From positions 62,001 through 126,000 of the forward strand of contig NZ_RZNA01000003.1 in assembly GCF_003992595.1 (NCBI RefSeq): a DNA stretch of 64,000 bases, given 5' to 3'. Positions within the stretch are counted from its first letter, which is position 1; each line of letters begins with the position of its first letter. The position numbers and the translations under genes are program-made. Of this stretch, positions 37,046 through 46,323 are shown piece by piece. The notes below the pieces were generated by a model. The model searched no databases. It was not told where the DNA came from and saw only the letters and a program-made list of their open reading frames with translations. The stretch comes from Flagellimonas oceanensis. GTDB lineage: Bacteria; Bacteroidota; Bacteroidia; Flavobacteriales; Flavobacteriaceae.

Positions 37046-37060
37046 AACAAATTTTAAGCT

Positions 37061-37666
37061 ATGTTCAGCGATTTTGCCTTCAACATATTTGAGAAAAGTA
37101 TTGAAACTTATCACATTAAGGACGATGTGCACCAAGAATTCACCAACCCTTATCCAACTGATAAAGTAGAACATTTGCTCTACAGAAAAAACTGGATAGA
37201 TACCGTGCAATGGCACTACGAGGACATCATTCGTGACCCCGATATCGACCCCGAAGCGGCACTGGACCTCAAACGAAAAATCGATGCCAGCAATCAGGAC
37301 CGCACCGATTTGGTGGAGTACATCGACAGTTATTTTCTAAAAAAATACCAATCGGTTCAAGTAAAGGATGATGCCACGATAAATACCGAAAGCCCGGCCT
37401 GGGCCATCGACCGACTTTCCATTTTGGCATTGAAAATATATCACATGCAGGAAGAGGTCAACCGTACCGATGCATCCCAAGAGCATATCGACAAATGCAG
37501 CGCGAAGCTGACCGTCCTTCTGGAACAGAAAAAAGACCTTTCCACTGCCATTGACCAATTGTTGGCCGATATTGAAGCCGGAGATAAGTACATGAAAGTC
37601 TACAAACAGATGAAAATGTACAACGATGACGAACTAAACCCAGTGTTGCGTGGACAAAAAGGGTAA
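37061..37666 (+). CDS. DUF4254-family protein
   Basis: This 201-residue soluble, mostly helical protein matches the family I know as DUF4254: HLLYRKNWIDTVQWHYEDIIRDP, then RKIDASNQDRTDLVEYID and WAIDRLSILALKIYHM. No enzyme motif is known. In Bacteroidota it regularly precedes a GT9 gene, and here the two overlap by 17 bases, so it may serve lipopolysaccharide core assembly. Confidence 0.85.
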   Translation: MFSDFAFNIFEKSIETYHIKDDVHQEFTNPYPTDKVEHLLYRKNWIDTVQWHYEDIIRDPDIDPEAALDLKRKIDASNQDRTDLVEYIDSYFLKKYQSVQVKDDATINTESPAWAIDRLSILALKIYHMQEEVNRTDASQEHIDKCSAKLTVLLEQKKDLSTAIDQLLADIEAGDKYMKVYKQMKMYNDDELNPVLRGQKG

Positions 37667-38699
37667 ACATACCCATATTCTGGTCATTCGCTTATCGGCC
37701 ATGGGCGATGTGGCTATGACCGTCCCCGTGCTTCGTACACTGATTGAAAAATACCCTGGAATACAGCTAACGGTGCTTACCAAAAAACCATTTACTCCTA
37801 TTTTTGAGGGGCTAGAGCGTGTGCAGGTAAAAGTGGCAGATGTTAAAAACCGTCATAAGGGTTTGATGGGATTGTGGCGGTTGTACAAAGAACTCAAGCC
37901 ATTGAAGTTTGATGCCGTAGCCGACCTTCACAATGTATTGCGCAGTCGTGTGCTTAAAAAGTACTTTGCTTTGGAGCGTATTCCTTTTGCCCAAATTGAT
38001 AAGGCAAGAAAGGATAAAAAAGCATTGACACGGCCCAAAAATAAAGTTTTTGAAAAGCTAAAGACGACCCACGAACGCTACGCCGATGTTTTTGCGGAAC
38101 TGGGTTTTCCAATTGACCTGGCCACGGCCAAATCATTGGACCGAATCCAACTCTCGGAAAACGTATTGGGATTTGTACAGCAGGACACCAAAAAATGGGT
38201 GGGCATTGCCCCTTTTGCAGCCCATGAGGGTAAAATGTATCCGTTGGACTCTACCGAGGAAGTCATCAAGCAGCTTAACAATACCGAAAAGTATAAAATC
38301 CTGTTGTTTGGTGGAGGGGCCAAAGAAGAGGAAGTATTGGAGGGACTGGCCAATCGTTACCAAAATGTGGAATGCATGGCGGGTAAACTCAGTCTATCCG
38401 AAGAACTACAACTTATTTCCAATCTGGATGTGATGCTGTCCATGGACAGCGGCAACGCCCACATGGCGGCCAATTATGGTATCCCTGTAGTTACCATCTG
38501 GGGCGTTACCCACCCGTATGCCGGTTTTTATCCCTTCGGACAACCCATGGAAAATGCACTTATGGCCGATCGAGAGGCCTATCCCTTGATTCCGACCTCC
38601 GTGTATGGCAACAAAGTGCCCGACGGGTATGAGAAAGCCATGAGTACCATCAAAACGCAAGAGGTGTTGGATAAGCTGATGAGGGTTCTGGAGAGTTGA
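37650..38699 (+). CDS. Glycosyltransferase family 9 (heptosyltransferase-like)
   Basis: This 349-residue GT-B enzyme resembles ADP-heptose:LPS heptosyltransferases: ILVIRLSAMGDVAMTVPVLR at the N-terminus, then KKWVGIAPFAAHEGKMYP, LFGGGAKE, MLSMDSGNAHMAA and VTIWGVTHPYAGF. It should add a sugar to the lipopolysaccharide core at the inner membrane. The start is a GTG at 37650 inside the DUF4254 gene; the first in-frame ATG lies within the conserved N-terminal strand and would be too late. Confidence 0.9.
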   Translation: MDKKGKHTHILVIRLSAMGDVAMTVPVLRTLIEKYPGIQLTVLTKKPFTPIFEGLERVQVKVADVKNRHKGLMGLWRLYKELKPLKFDAVADLHNVLRSRVLKKYFALERIPFAQIDKARKDKKALTRPKNKVFEKLKTTHERYADVFAELGFPIDLATAKSLDRIQLSENVLGFVQQDTKKWVGIAPFAAHEGKMYPLDSTEEVIKQLNNTEKYKILLFGGGAKEEEVLEGLANRYQNVECMAGKLSLSEELQLISNLDVMLSMDSGNAHMAANYGIPVVTIWGVTHPYAGFYPFGQPMENALMADREAYPLIPTSVYGNKVPDGYEKAMSTIKTQEVLDKLMRVLES

Positions 38700-38801
38700 G
38701 CAACCTATTGTTGGTTGTTGCATCATTTCCATAAAAACATTTTATAGTAACTTCCCACTGTCCATTTATGACATTGACCCAAGTCACATAAAAAACAAAC
38801 T

Positions 38802-39740
38802 ATGAAAAAGACAAACTTGATTTTTTCCGTATTGATGGGAATCACTATGTTTTCCTGCTCCACGGATGACCCAATCGTTGATCCAAGCCAAGAAGACCCA
38901 AGGTTGAACATTACCTTTATCATGGATGTTGATGCCGAACGATTGGACAATTTGGGTAAGCCCGTAGTGGTGTCTGAGGGCAATGCCGCACAAGACCCCG
39001 ATTTCGAGATTCTGGGACTGCACTTTATCGGATTGTACCCTGATAAATTTACACCCTACGATGGTGGCGTTACCATTTCTTCCACAGCAACTACGGGAAG
39101 TGGAGGCGAGACCGCAATAGATTTCAACGGCGAGATCTTTTTCAATGAAGAGGTAAATACCATAAGTGTGCCTTTGAAGAATGTTGCTGCGGGCTCTTAT
39201 GAATATTTGAGAAGTTCCATTGGCTATCAGAAGTATAAAATCACTTACAATTTGGAAGGTGCTGCAATGGAGATTCCCGATTGGCCAGAAGGCGTTGACG
39301 ATAATATTGATGTGGACGGCGCTGTTGCCTCCTTTTTAGGATATAACACCTATATAGGAAGTTATGTTATCGATACGCAAACCGTCACGGTAAACGGAAA
39401 TAGGGCCCAAGGATATTTTGGAATGGAAACTTCCGGGGATATCCAAGGATTTCAATTCATAGAGCTTACCGAAGGGGAAGCACCCCAAACCACAGTGCCC
39501 AACCCGATCAATGACACTTCTCCCGTACCCGAAGGCTCTTGTGTGGTAACAGGGCAATTCCCAACCGCTTTAGTGATTCCAGAAAACCCTTCAGAGGATA
39601 TCAATATAGAAGTTGTCATATCCATCAACAACAGTTTTGAATGGGAAGATGGTAACGGAAATGGCAAATATGAGCCCTTGCTGGGTGAAACTGTCGTGGA
39701 TATGGGTACTAGGGGGGTGTTCCCCTCAGTGGTAAATTAA
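38802..39740 (+). CDS. Putative lipoprotein of unknown function
   Basis: This 312-residue protein has a lipoprotein signal (VLMGITMFSC, Cys at about 19) followed by an acidic linker (STDDPIVDPSQEDP). The body is rich in beta structure and Asp/Gly/Asn, suggesting an extracellular beta-sandwich. A Ca-binding-like loop EDGNGNGKYEPLLGE lies near the C-terminus. I do not recognise the family. Such lipoproteins often encode surface or heme-binding functions in flavobacteria, but nothing here decides. It is convergent with arsS, with a 4-base overlap. Confidence 0.7.
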   Translation: MKKTNLIFSVLMGITMFSCSTDDPIVDPSQEDPRLNITFIMDVDAERLDNLGKPVVVSEGNAAQDPDFEILGLHFIGLYPDKFTPYDGGVTISSTATTGSGGETAIDFNGEIFFNEEVNTISVPLKNVAAGSYEYLRSSIGYQKYKITYNLEGAAMEIPDWPEGVDDNIDVDGAVASFLGYNTYIGSYVIDTQTVTVNGNRAQGYFGMETSGDIQGFQFIELTEGEAPQTTVPNPINDTSPVPEGSCVVTGQFPTALVIPENPSEDINIEVVISINNSFEWEDGNGNGKYEPLLGETVVDMGTRGVFPSVVN

Positions 39741-40828
39741 GCCACCGTCCCCTGACAACTACTTCCCGCCCCTGCCGTACAGCCGTAACAATGCTGTGAG
39801 ATGATGATATCCCGATTGCTCAATATATCATCATTGTAATCCTTGATGTGCTTTACCTTGCTCGCGACCTTTAGGTCGAGCATTTGGTTAAAATCACAAT
39901 CATACAACCATCCGTCCCAGCTAATTGAGATGGTGTTGGTGCACATCACATTTTCAACAGCGGCAGGGTTATAAGCCTCCACCAAAGAGTACATATAGTC
40001 CTCATAATTGTCCGAAGCGATGAGGTAGTCCAAAAAGCGTGAAATCGGTAAATTGGTAATGGCAAATAGATTGTGGAAGTCAATATCAAAATCCTCTTTC
40101 AGCGCCTTTTTGAAATCGTGTTCCATGGCTGCTTGGTCGCCAGGTAAAAAGGCGCCGGAAGGATTGTACACCAAATCAAGGCGCAAATCACTCTCTGGCA
40201 TACCATAACCTACCTCATTGAGCATCTGCAAGGCTTTTATGGATTTATCAAAAACACCATCGCCACGTTGCTTGTCCGTTTTGCCCCGGGTGTAGTGTGG
40301 CATGGACGATACCACATGGACATTGTGCTTTTTAAAGAACTCGGGAAGGTCGTGGTATTTTTTATTGGCCAAAATAATGGTCAGGTTGGATCGGACTATA
40401 AAATCTTTGATGCCCGCTTTGGAAGCTTCTTCCACAAACCATCTGAAATCGGGGTTCATTTCGGGTGCGCCACCGGTAAGGTCCAAGGTATGTGCTCCTG
40501 TATTTCGAATGACCTCCAGACATTGCTCCATGGTTTCACGCGTCATGATTTCCTTGCGGTCCGGTCCTGCATCCACATGGCAGTGCCCACACACCTGATT
40601 GCACATATACCCCACATTGATTTGCAGCACTTCCAAAGTTTTGGGCTTTAACGGAAACTGTCCCGTTTCAGCGATTTTATCTTTAAAATAGGGCAACTCG
40701 CCATCTTCAAAAGGTCCTCCATTCAGAATTTCTAATTGTTTTTGGGTGTTGGCAAGTGCATCCTGTTGTGCCTTCAGAGACTTCTTTGCTGCTTTTTTTA
40801 TGTCTGTGAGTATGCTTTGCGTCATCAA
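39737..40828 (-). CDS. arsS: Radical SAM protein ArsS (arsenosugar biosynthesis)
   Basis: This 363-residue radical SAM protein has the cluster motif CNQVCGHC (CxxxCxxC) at about residue 76, followed by LDLTGGAPEMNPDFRW, and a C-terminal Cys-rich segment including CDFNQML and HCYGCTAGAGSSC. It matches the ArsS family, thought to build arsenosugars from methylated arsenic. Some members are selenoproteins; here the C-terminal positions are Cys. It is followed upstream on the same strand by the peroxidase-like gene with a 10-base gap. No arsM methyltransferase is near. Confidence 0.85.
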   Translation of the reverse strand: MMTQSILTDIKKAAKKSLKAQQDALANTQKQLEILNGGPFEDGELPYFKDKIAETGQFPLKPKTLEVLQINVGYMCNQVCGHCHVDAGPDRKEIMTRETMEQCLEVIRNTGAHTLDLTGGAPEMNPDFRWFVEEASKAGIKDFIVRSNLTIILANKKYHDLPEFFKKHNVHVVSSMPHYTRGKTDKQRGDGVFDKSIKALQMLNEVGYGMPESDLRLDLVYNPSGAFLPGDQAAMEHDFKKALKEDFDIDFHNLFAITNLPISRFLDYLIASDNYEDYMYSLVEAYNPAAVENVMCTNTISISWDGWLYDCDFNQMLDLKVASKVKHIKDYNDDILSNRDIIISQHCYGCTAGAGSSCQGTVA

Positions 40829-40838
40829 TAAAATAGGT

Positions 40839-41174
40839 TTACATGGACAGTTTGTCGTACTTGTTCATCATCTGTACCCCATGTACCAAGGTCGCACCGC
40901 TCTCTATGGCGGCCCCGGCATGGACGGCTTCCATCATTTCTTCTTTTGTAATGCCCCGTTGTAGGCCATCTTTGGTGTAGGCATCAATACAGTACGGACA
41001 TTTGACCACATGCGAAACCGCAAGGGCGATCAAGGATTTTTCCCGGGCACTCAGAGCACCTTCTTCGAAAACCTTTCCGTAATAATCAAAAAACTTATTG
41101 CCCAGTTCTTCGCTCCATTCGGTGATCTTTCCGAATTTTCTTAGGTCTGCTGGGTCGTAATATGATTTGGCCAT
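40839..41174 (-). CDS. AhpD-like carboxymuconolactone decarboxylase family protein (arsenosugar-associated)
   Basis: This 111-residue helical protein has the AhpD/CMD redox motif CPYCIDAYTK with the CxxC pair and a nearby His in SHVVKCPYC. It matches the peroxidase-like family that accompanies ArsS. It probably has thiol-disulfide or peroxidase activity. It is the first gene of a two-gene minus-strand operon with arsS. Upstream, 209 bases of A+T-rich sequence separate it from the divergent patatin-like gene. Confidence 0.83.
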   Translation of the reverse strand: MAKSYYDPADLRKFGKITEWSEELGNKFFDYYGKVFEEGALSAREKSLIALAVSHVVKCPYCIDAYTKDGLQRGITKEEMMEAVHAGAAIESGATLVHGVQMMNKYDKLSM

Positions 41175-41349
41175 GTTTCTTTATTTAATGTTACACCTAA
41201 ACATACAACAAATATCACTATTCACTTTGGTCGAAAGGCTAGGGGAAAGATTACAATTTCTTATGATAAAGGATGCATTTCCCATTAGAGCTTTTGCCTA
41301 GATTTGAAAATGAGAGGGTTAAGCCATAAAAAAGAACCAAACTAAAGAG

Positions 41350-41357
41350 TACTTTTG
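41350..41357 (+). promoter_or_regulatory. Candidate -7 box of the patatin-like gene
   Basis: TACTTTTG fits TAnnTTTG, 26 bases before the ATG at 41384. It lies in the 209-base divergent gap (41175-41383), in which I see nothing else of note. No matching -33 element is clear. Confidence 0.35.
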
Positions 41358-41383
41358 TTAAGTCAGAAAAAACAACAATACGA

Positions 41384-42157
41384 ATGCTCAAAGATAAATC
41401 CATAGGCCTGGTGCTTTCCGGGGGAGGTGTACGGGGAATGGCGCACATAGGATTGATTAAGGCCATGCGCGAACATCAAATTGAGGCCAAAGTGGTTGCC
41501 GGTACCAGTATAGGCGCCTTGGTGGGTGCCCTATATGCGAACGATAATACGGTGGATGAGATGTTGACCTTTTTTAAGGAAACACCATTGTTCCAGTACA
41601 GCTTTTTTGCCATCAACAAGCCTGGGTTTATAGATACCGAACGCTATGTCAGTATTTTTAAGGACTTTTTCCCTGACAATAGCTTTAAAAGTTTGAAAAG
41701 ACCCCTTTTTGTGGTTGCAACGGACTTGCTCAAGGGCAACGAAAAGGTGTTCTACGATGGCGAACTCATCAAACCATTATTGGCTTCTGCAGCTTTGCCC
41801 CCTGTTTTCAGTCCTGTGAACATTGACAATATCCTATATGCCGATGGAGGTATCATGAACAACTTTCCAAAGGAATATGTGGACCACTTGACGGATTACG
41901 TTATAGGAAGCAATGTTTCCATAACCGTCCCTCTGGAGAAAAGGGACCTGAGGAATTCATTTCAGCTCACGGCCAGGGTCACCAGTCTGATGATTCATGC
42001 CTCCAACCACGAAAAATTGCAGGAATGTGATGTTTTTATTGAGCCAGGTGAATTGGATTCCATTGGTGTACTGGACAAAAAAGGTATCGAAAACGCCTTC
42101 AATATCGGGTACGAGCACGGAAGCAGGGCCTTGGAAAAACTTTTGTCAAAGTCGTAA
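41384..42157 (+). CDS. Patatin-like phospholipase family protein
   Basis: This 257-residue protein is a small bacterial patatin: oxyanion loop SGGGVRGMAHIG near residue 13, nucleophile elbow GTSIG (Ser about residue 43), and the Asp of the dyad in DGGIMNNFP. It should be a lipid acyl hydrolase, without signal peptide, so probably cytosolic or peripheral. The reading frame is complete. It ends 13 bases before the convergent reductase gene. Confidence 0.93.
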   Translation: MLKDKSIGLVLSGGGVRGMAHIGLIKAMREHQIEAKVVAGTSIGALVGALYANDNTVDEMLTFFKETPLFQYSFFAINKPGFIDTERYVSIFKDFFPDNSFKSLKRPLFVVATDLLKGNEKVFYDGELIKPLLASAALPPVFSPVNIDNILYADGGIMNNFPKEYVDHLTDYVIGSNVSITVPLEKRDLRNSFQLTARVTSLMIHASNHEKLQECDVFIEPGELDSIGVLDKKGIENAFNIGYEHGSRALEKLLSKS

Positions 42158-42170
42158 GCCCATCAATCCG

Positions 42171-43217
42171 TTACACATCGTCGTAATCCACCTTTATCGC
42201 TGAGGTCAACGGATGTGATTGGCATGTCAGTATGAATCCCTCTTCGATCTCCCCATCGGTAAGGATCTGGTTTTTTACCATTTCCACTTTCCCAGCGGTA
42301 AGGCGGGCAATGCAACTACTGCAAACCCCTCCTTGGCACGAATAGGGGGCATCGATATCCTCTTTGAGGACGGCATCCAGTACGCGTTCCTTTTTGTCCA
42401 TCACAAAAGTGAAGGTTTCATCATCCAACAGCACTTCAACTTTGGTCTTGCCTTCGAGTTCTTCGGCAAGTTCATCCTCGGTGTCGTCGCTGGTAAACAG
42501 CTCAAAATGGATTTTTTCCTTAGGCACACCATTGTCTTCCAAGGTGTCGGTCACCTGTTCGATCATTTCTTCAGGGCCGCAAAGGTAGAAGCCATCAAAC
42601 TCGGTTCCCTTGAACTTGTTTTTCAGCACAAAGTTCACGGTCGATCGCTCTATTCTCCCAAAAAGGGCGTCCTCTTCATGGGACCTACTGTAGATGTACT
42701 GTACGAACAAACGCCCACCATATTGCTCTTTCAAAGCTTGGATCTGTTTGAAATACATGGTCTCCTCGGGAGATTGATTTCCGAATACCAATACGAAAGT
42801 ACTTTCCGGATGGCTTTCCAAAACGGTTTGGGCAATGCTCATGATAGGGGTAATGCCACTCCCTGCAGCAAAGGCCGCTATTTTTTTCGGCGAGGTTTCA
42901 TCAAAAACAAATCGACCTTCAGGAAACATCACATCTATGGTATCGCCGGCTTTTAGTTCCTCGTTGGCATACACGGAAAAGGCTCCCCCTTCCATCTTTT
43001 TGATGCCCACTGTTAATTTGCCCGACGATGGCGGAGATGAAATGGAATAGGCCCTACGAAGTTCCTTTCCGTTCAATGTGTGCTTTAGGGTAATGTACTG
43101 CCCCGCTTTAAAGCTGTAATCTTCTTTTAAATCTTCAGGAATGTCAAAGGTAAGGGCCACGGCATTTGGGGTCAATCGATCTACCGCGGTTATCTGTAAA
43201 GCATGGAAATGACTCAT
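42171..43217 (-). CDS. Ferredoxin-NADP reductase-type flavoprotein with 2Fe-2S domain
   Basis: This 348-residue protein combines an FAD domain (RRAYSISSPPSSG, FAD-binding RxYS), an NAD(P) domain (FAAGSGITPIMS, then GFYLCGPEEM) and a C-terminal plant-type 2Fe-2S domain with CQGGVCSSC and a final Cys in LTCQSHP. The order matches PaaE-like reductases that feed electrons to oxygenases or desaturases. No oxygenase gene is adjacent, so the partner is unknown. It is a single-gene unit on the minus strand. Confidence 0.92.
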   Translation of the reverse strand: MSHFHALQITAVDRLTPNAVALTFDIPEDLKEDYSFKAGQYITLKHTLNGKELRRAYSISSPPSSGKLTVGIKKMEGGAFSVYANEELKAGDTIDVMFPEGRFVFDETSPKKIAAFAAGSGITPIMSIAQTVLESHPESTFVLVFGNQSPEETMYFKQIQALKEQYGGRLFVQYIYSRSHEEDALFGRIERSTVNFVLKNKFKGTEFDGFYLCGPEEMIEQVTDTLEDNGVPKEKIHFELFTSDDTEDELAEELEGKTKVEVLLDDETFTFVMDKKERVLDAVLKEDIDAPYSCQGGVCSSCIARLTAGKVEMVKNQILTDGEIEEGFILTCQSHPLTSAIKVDYDDV

Positions 43218-43327
43218 GAATGGAATTTTGCTCCAAAATTAAGCAATACACGCCTTTTGAGCATCAATTTTAATAAAAAGCACTTCTTTGTGTAACAAAT
43301 CCGATAAATTAGACACCAACTAAAAAA

Positions 43328-44806
43328 ATGCCAACCATGCTCAAACATTTTATTGGACTCCAATGGAAGTCTTTTTTTAGGTCTGCCAGTTTTAAAACAG
43401 AGATCTGGTTTAAAATATTGATGGCCTTAGGGGCGTTGTATTTTATCGTTGTCTTCTTGGGAATGGGCGTCGGAGCCTTTTTCATCATCGAGGATATGGA
43501 AATTGGGGACCCCCTGCGAGTGGTCAACCAGTTTATGGTCTATTATCTGGCCTTTGACCTTGTGTTCAGGTACATGCTTCAGAAAATGCCCGTGACCAAT
43601 ATAAAACCCTTGCTGTATTTGCCCATCAGCAAAACCAAGGTGGTCAACTTTTCGTTGGGGAAAACGGTAATCTCCTTTTTCAACATTGCCCATGCTTTCT
43701 TTTTTGTGCCCTTTAGTATCGTGCTCCTTACCCAAGGTTATCCGCCATTACAGGTAATTGGGTGGCATTTGGCATTGATGGCCCTTTTTTACTGTAACAA
43801 TTTCATCAATGTTATGGTAAACAACCAGAATGTTGTTTTCTATGTGTTCGCGGCCTTGTTTATTGTGGCAGGAGCATCTCAATATTATCAATGGTTTGAT
43901 ATTACCCTCCATACCCAACCTATTTTTGACTTCTTCTATGATATGCCCTGGACTGCCATTGTGCCTTGGGCGCTATTGGTAGGGTTGTATTATGGTGCTT
44001 TCGCTTATTTCAAAAAACATATGTATCTGGATGGGGGATTGGCCAAAAAGCAGACCGAGGCCAAGACCGAGAACCTGGAGTGGCTGGATCGTTTCGGGAA
44101 TCTGGGTACTTTTTTGAAGAACGATATAAAACTGATAAAACGAAATAAAAGATCACGTTCCGCCGTGATTGCTGGAGCCTTCTTTATATTTTATGGACTC
44201 CTCTTTTTTACCGGTGCACTAGAGGTTTACGACGGGCCTTTCTGGAAAATCTTTGCAGGGATATTCGTTACGGGTGGGTTCCTGTTCAGTTTTGGGCAGT
44301 ATGTGCCCAGCTGGGACAGCAGCTATTACCCTTTGATGATGAGCCAGAACATCAAGTATCGTGAATATTTATCATCTAAATGGTATTTGGTGATCATAGC
44401 GACCATCATTTCAACCATTTTGGCCACTTTTTATATCTATTTTGGCTGGGAGGCCTATGCCGCTGTATTGGTGGGCGCCATTTATAATATTGGAATCAAC
44501 AGCTATTTGGTGCTTTGGGGAGGAGCTTATGTAAAGACCCCGATAGATCTTACATCGAACAAAAAGGCATTTGGGGACAAACAGGCCTTTAATGCCAAGA
44601 CACTTTTGCTCACCTTGCCCAAGCTGGTCTTGCCCATCGGGATTTACGCCATTGGCCACTTTTTGATCAGTCCCATGGCGGGATACATCTTTGTGGCCGT
44701 CTTTGGAATCCTTGGATTTGCTTTCAAGAACAAGGTCTTTACCATGATCGAGGGCATTTACAAAAAAGAGAAATACAAAACATTACAAGCATACAAACAG
44801 AAATAA
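43328..44806 (+). CDS. ABC exporter membrane subunit, DUF5687-like
   Basis: This 492-residue protein has about eleven membrane segments and matches the Bacteroidota family I recall as DUF5687, an ABC-2-like permease. The N-terminal part MLKHFIGLQWKSFFRSASF precedes the first membrane segment. It is followed after 21 bases by an ABC ATPase gene, so the two probably form an exporter of unknown substrate. An ATG at 43337 is an alternative start. Confidence 0.82.
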   Translation: MPTMLKHFIGLQWKSFFRSASFKTEIWFKILMALGALYFIVVFLGMGVGAFFIIEDMEIGDPLRVVNQFMVYYLAFDLVFRYMLQKMPVTNIKPLLYLPISKTKVVNFSLGKTVISFFNIAHAFFFVPFSIVLLTQGYPPLQVIGWHLALMALFYCNNFINVMVNNQNVVFYVFAALFIVAGASQYYQWFDITLHTQPIFDFFYDMPWTAIVPWALLVGLYYGAFAYFKKHMYLDGGLAKKQTEAKTENLEWLDRFGNLGTFLKNDIKLIKRNKRSRSAVIAGAFFIFYGLLFFTGALEVYDGPFWKIFAGIFVTGGFLFSFGQYVPSWDSSYYPLMMSQNIKYREYLSSKWYLVIIATIISTILATFYIYFGWEAYAAVLVGAIYNIGINSYLVLWGGAYVKTPIDLTSNKKAFGDKQAFNAKTLLLTLPKLVLPIGIYAIGHFLISPMAGYIFVAVFGILGFAFKNKVFTMIEGIYKKEKYKTLQAYKQK

Positions 44807-44827
44807 CCTCCATTAACAGAAAAATAC

Positions 44828-45523
44828 ATGATCACAGTTCATAATTTAACCAAGACCTACGGTGAGAACACCGTTTTGAACATTGACAATCTCGAAATCC
44901 CCAAAGGACAGAGCTTTGGTCTGGTAGGGAACAACGGGGCGGGAAAGACAACCCTTTTCAGTCTGTTGCTGGATCTGATACAGCCCTCGTCCGGCCATAT
45001 CATCAACAAGGATGTGCAAGTGGACCAGAGTGAAGATTGGAAACCATTCACCTCTGCTTTTATCGATGAAACCTTTTTGATAGGGTATCTTACCCCTGAA
45101 GAGTACTTCTATTTTATCGGGGAACTGCGCGACAGGAACAAAGCCGATGTGGACGCACTCTTGTCCAATTTCGATGATTTTTTCCACGGAGAGATCTTGG
45201 GCCAGAAAAAATATTTGAGAGATCTTTCCAAAGGAAACCAAAAGAAAGTGGGCATTGTGGCCAGCTTTATCGGGAACCCCGAAGTAGTGGTTTTGGACGA
45301 ACCTTTTGCCAATTTGGACCCCACCACACAAATCCGATTAAAAGGGATCATTAAAGATCTCGCGGCAAAAGAAGGGGTGACGGTGCTGGTTTCCAGTCAC
45401 GATTTGATTCATGTTACCGAAGTCTGTGAACGTATCGTGGTGCTCAACAAAGGCGAAATTGTGAAGGACATCCATACTTCTGCCGAAACCATGAAGGAAC
45501 TTGAGGCTTTCTTTGCAGGTTGA
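44828..45523 (+). CDS. ABC transporter ATP-binding protein
   Basis: This 231-residue ATPase has Walker A GNNGAGKTTLF, a Q-loop region, the signature LRDLSKGNQKKV (a SKGNQ variant of LSGGQ, as in gliding- and antibiotic-type exporters), Walker B VVLDEPFANLDP and the H-loop SSHDL. It pairs with the DUF5687-like permease directly upstream. The substrate is unknown. Confidence 0.93.
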   Translation: MITVHNLTKTYGENTVLNIDNLEIPKGQSFGLVGNNGAGKTTLFSLLLDLIQPSSGHIINKDVQVDQSEDWKPFTSAFIDETFLIGYLTPEEYFYFIGELRDRNKADVDALLSNFDDFFHGEILGQKKYLRDLSKGNQKKVGIVASFIGNPEVVVLDEPFANLDPTTQIRLKGIIKDLAAKEGVTVLVSSHDLIHVTEVCERIVVLNKGEIVKDIHTSAETMKELEAFFAG

Positions 45524-45561
45524 TCTGAAAATCGCCAACTTTAGGACATCAACCATTAACC

Positions 45562-46239
45562 ATGTCCAGTGACTTAGACTTGTTGATCGATTTTTATCAA
45601 TGGGAAAAGCAGCGCCTATTGCTCGAGATTGAAGAAAATAAAAGAGATCAAGATTATCTGGCTGTTCATCATATGCACGATGAGCTACGATATGTCCAGA
45701 ATGAACTGGATTGCCTTTTGGAACTTCGGAATGCGAATCACCGAAAAATCCAACGGCTTAAAAGAAATATTGATTCATATACCGAAGAAGATTCTTCAGG
45801 TTATTTTAAACCTCAAATCGACCAATACAAAAGGGAATTGGAGGAATTAAACAAGAAACGCCCAATTGCCCCTGAGGAAACCCAGATATTGGACGAAGCA
45901 TTATTTTCTTTGGTCAACGAAGAAATCGAAGGATTCACGGTTTATTTTGATTTGAAAAAGCAGGCCTACATCGATGTGGTCAAGATTGAAACAGGTCAGA
46001 TCCGGTTAACTTTGGCAGAAGGAACAAGCCAGGGTGGTTTTGGGTTCCTGAAGGAATATATGTTCAAGGACGAACCAAAATTAATCCTCGATGGGTCATC
46101 AAAAAGTCTGGTTGCCTTGCTCAATGTGGATCGATATAAAAATGTGCTCCCCATCAAAGAAACCATCTCCAGAATAGTGATAGGATCAAAGTATTGGTTG
46201 GGATTGGACGACACGATTTTCTTAAAACTGAAGCCTTGA
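45562..46239 (+). CDS. Hypothetical coiled-coil protein
   Basis: This 225-residue soluble protein has no signal peptide. Residues 1 to about 110 are highly charged and predicted coiled coil (QWEKQRLLLEIEENKRD, KPQIDQYKRELEELNKKR). The C-terminal half is globular (NEEIEGFTVYFDLKKQAYID, then LDGSSKSLVALLNVDRYKN). I do not recognise the family. It starts 38 bases after the ABC ATPase gene and may be co-transcribed with the exporter. Confidence 0.65.
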   Translation: MSSDLDLLIDFYQWEKQRLLLEIEENKRDQDYLAVHHMHDELRYVQNELDCLLELRNANHRKIQRLKRNIDSYTEEDSSGYFKPQIDQYKRELEELNKKRPIAPEETQILDEALFSLVNEEIEGFTVYFDLKKQAYIDVVKIETGQIRLTLAEGTSQGGFGFLKEYMFKDEPKLILDGSSKSLVALLNVDRYKNVLPIKETISRIVIGSKYWLGLDDTIFLKLKP

Positions 46240-46323
46240 TCAAGGAATAATGCATTTTATCGATAAGCCTTATAATAATCCGCCCATTTTTGAGTTTAAG
46301 GTTACACAAGATTATCGATAATT

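Noticed and set aside
42219..42956. Plus-strand frame of 245 codons
   Set aside because: Antisense to the ferredoxin-type reductase; Phe/Leu/Gly-rich shadow of a gene with strong motifs.
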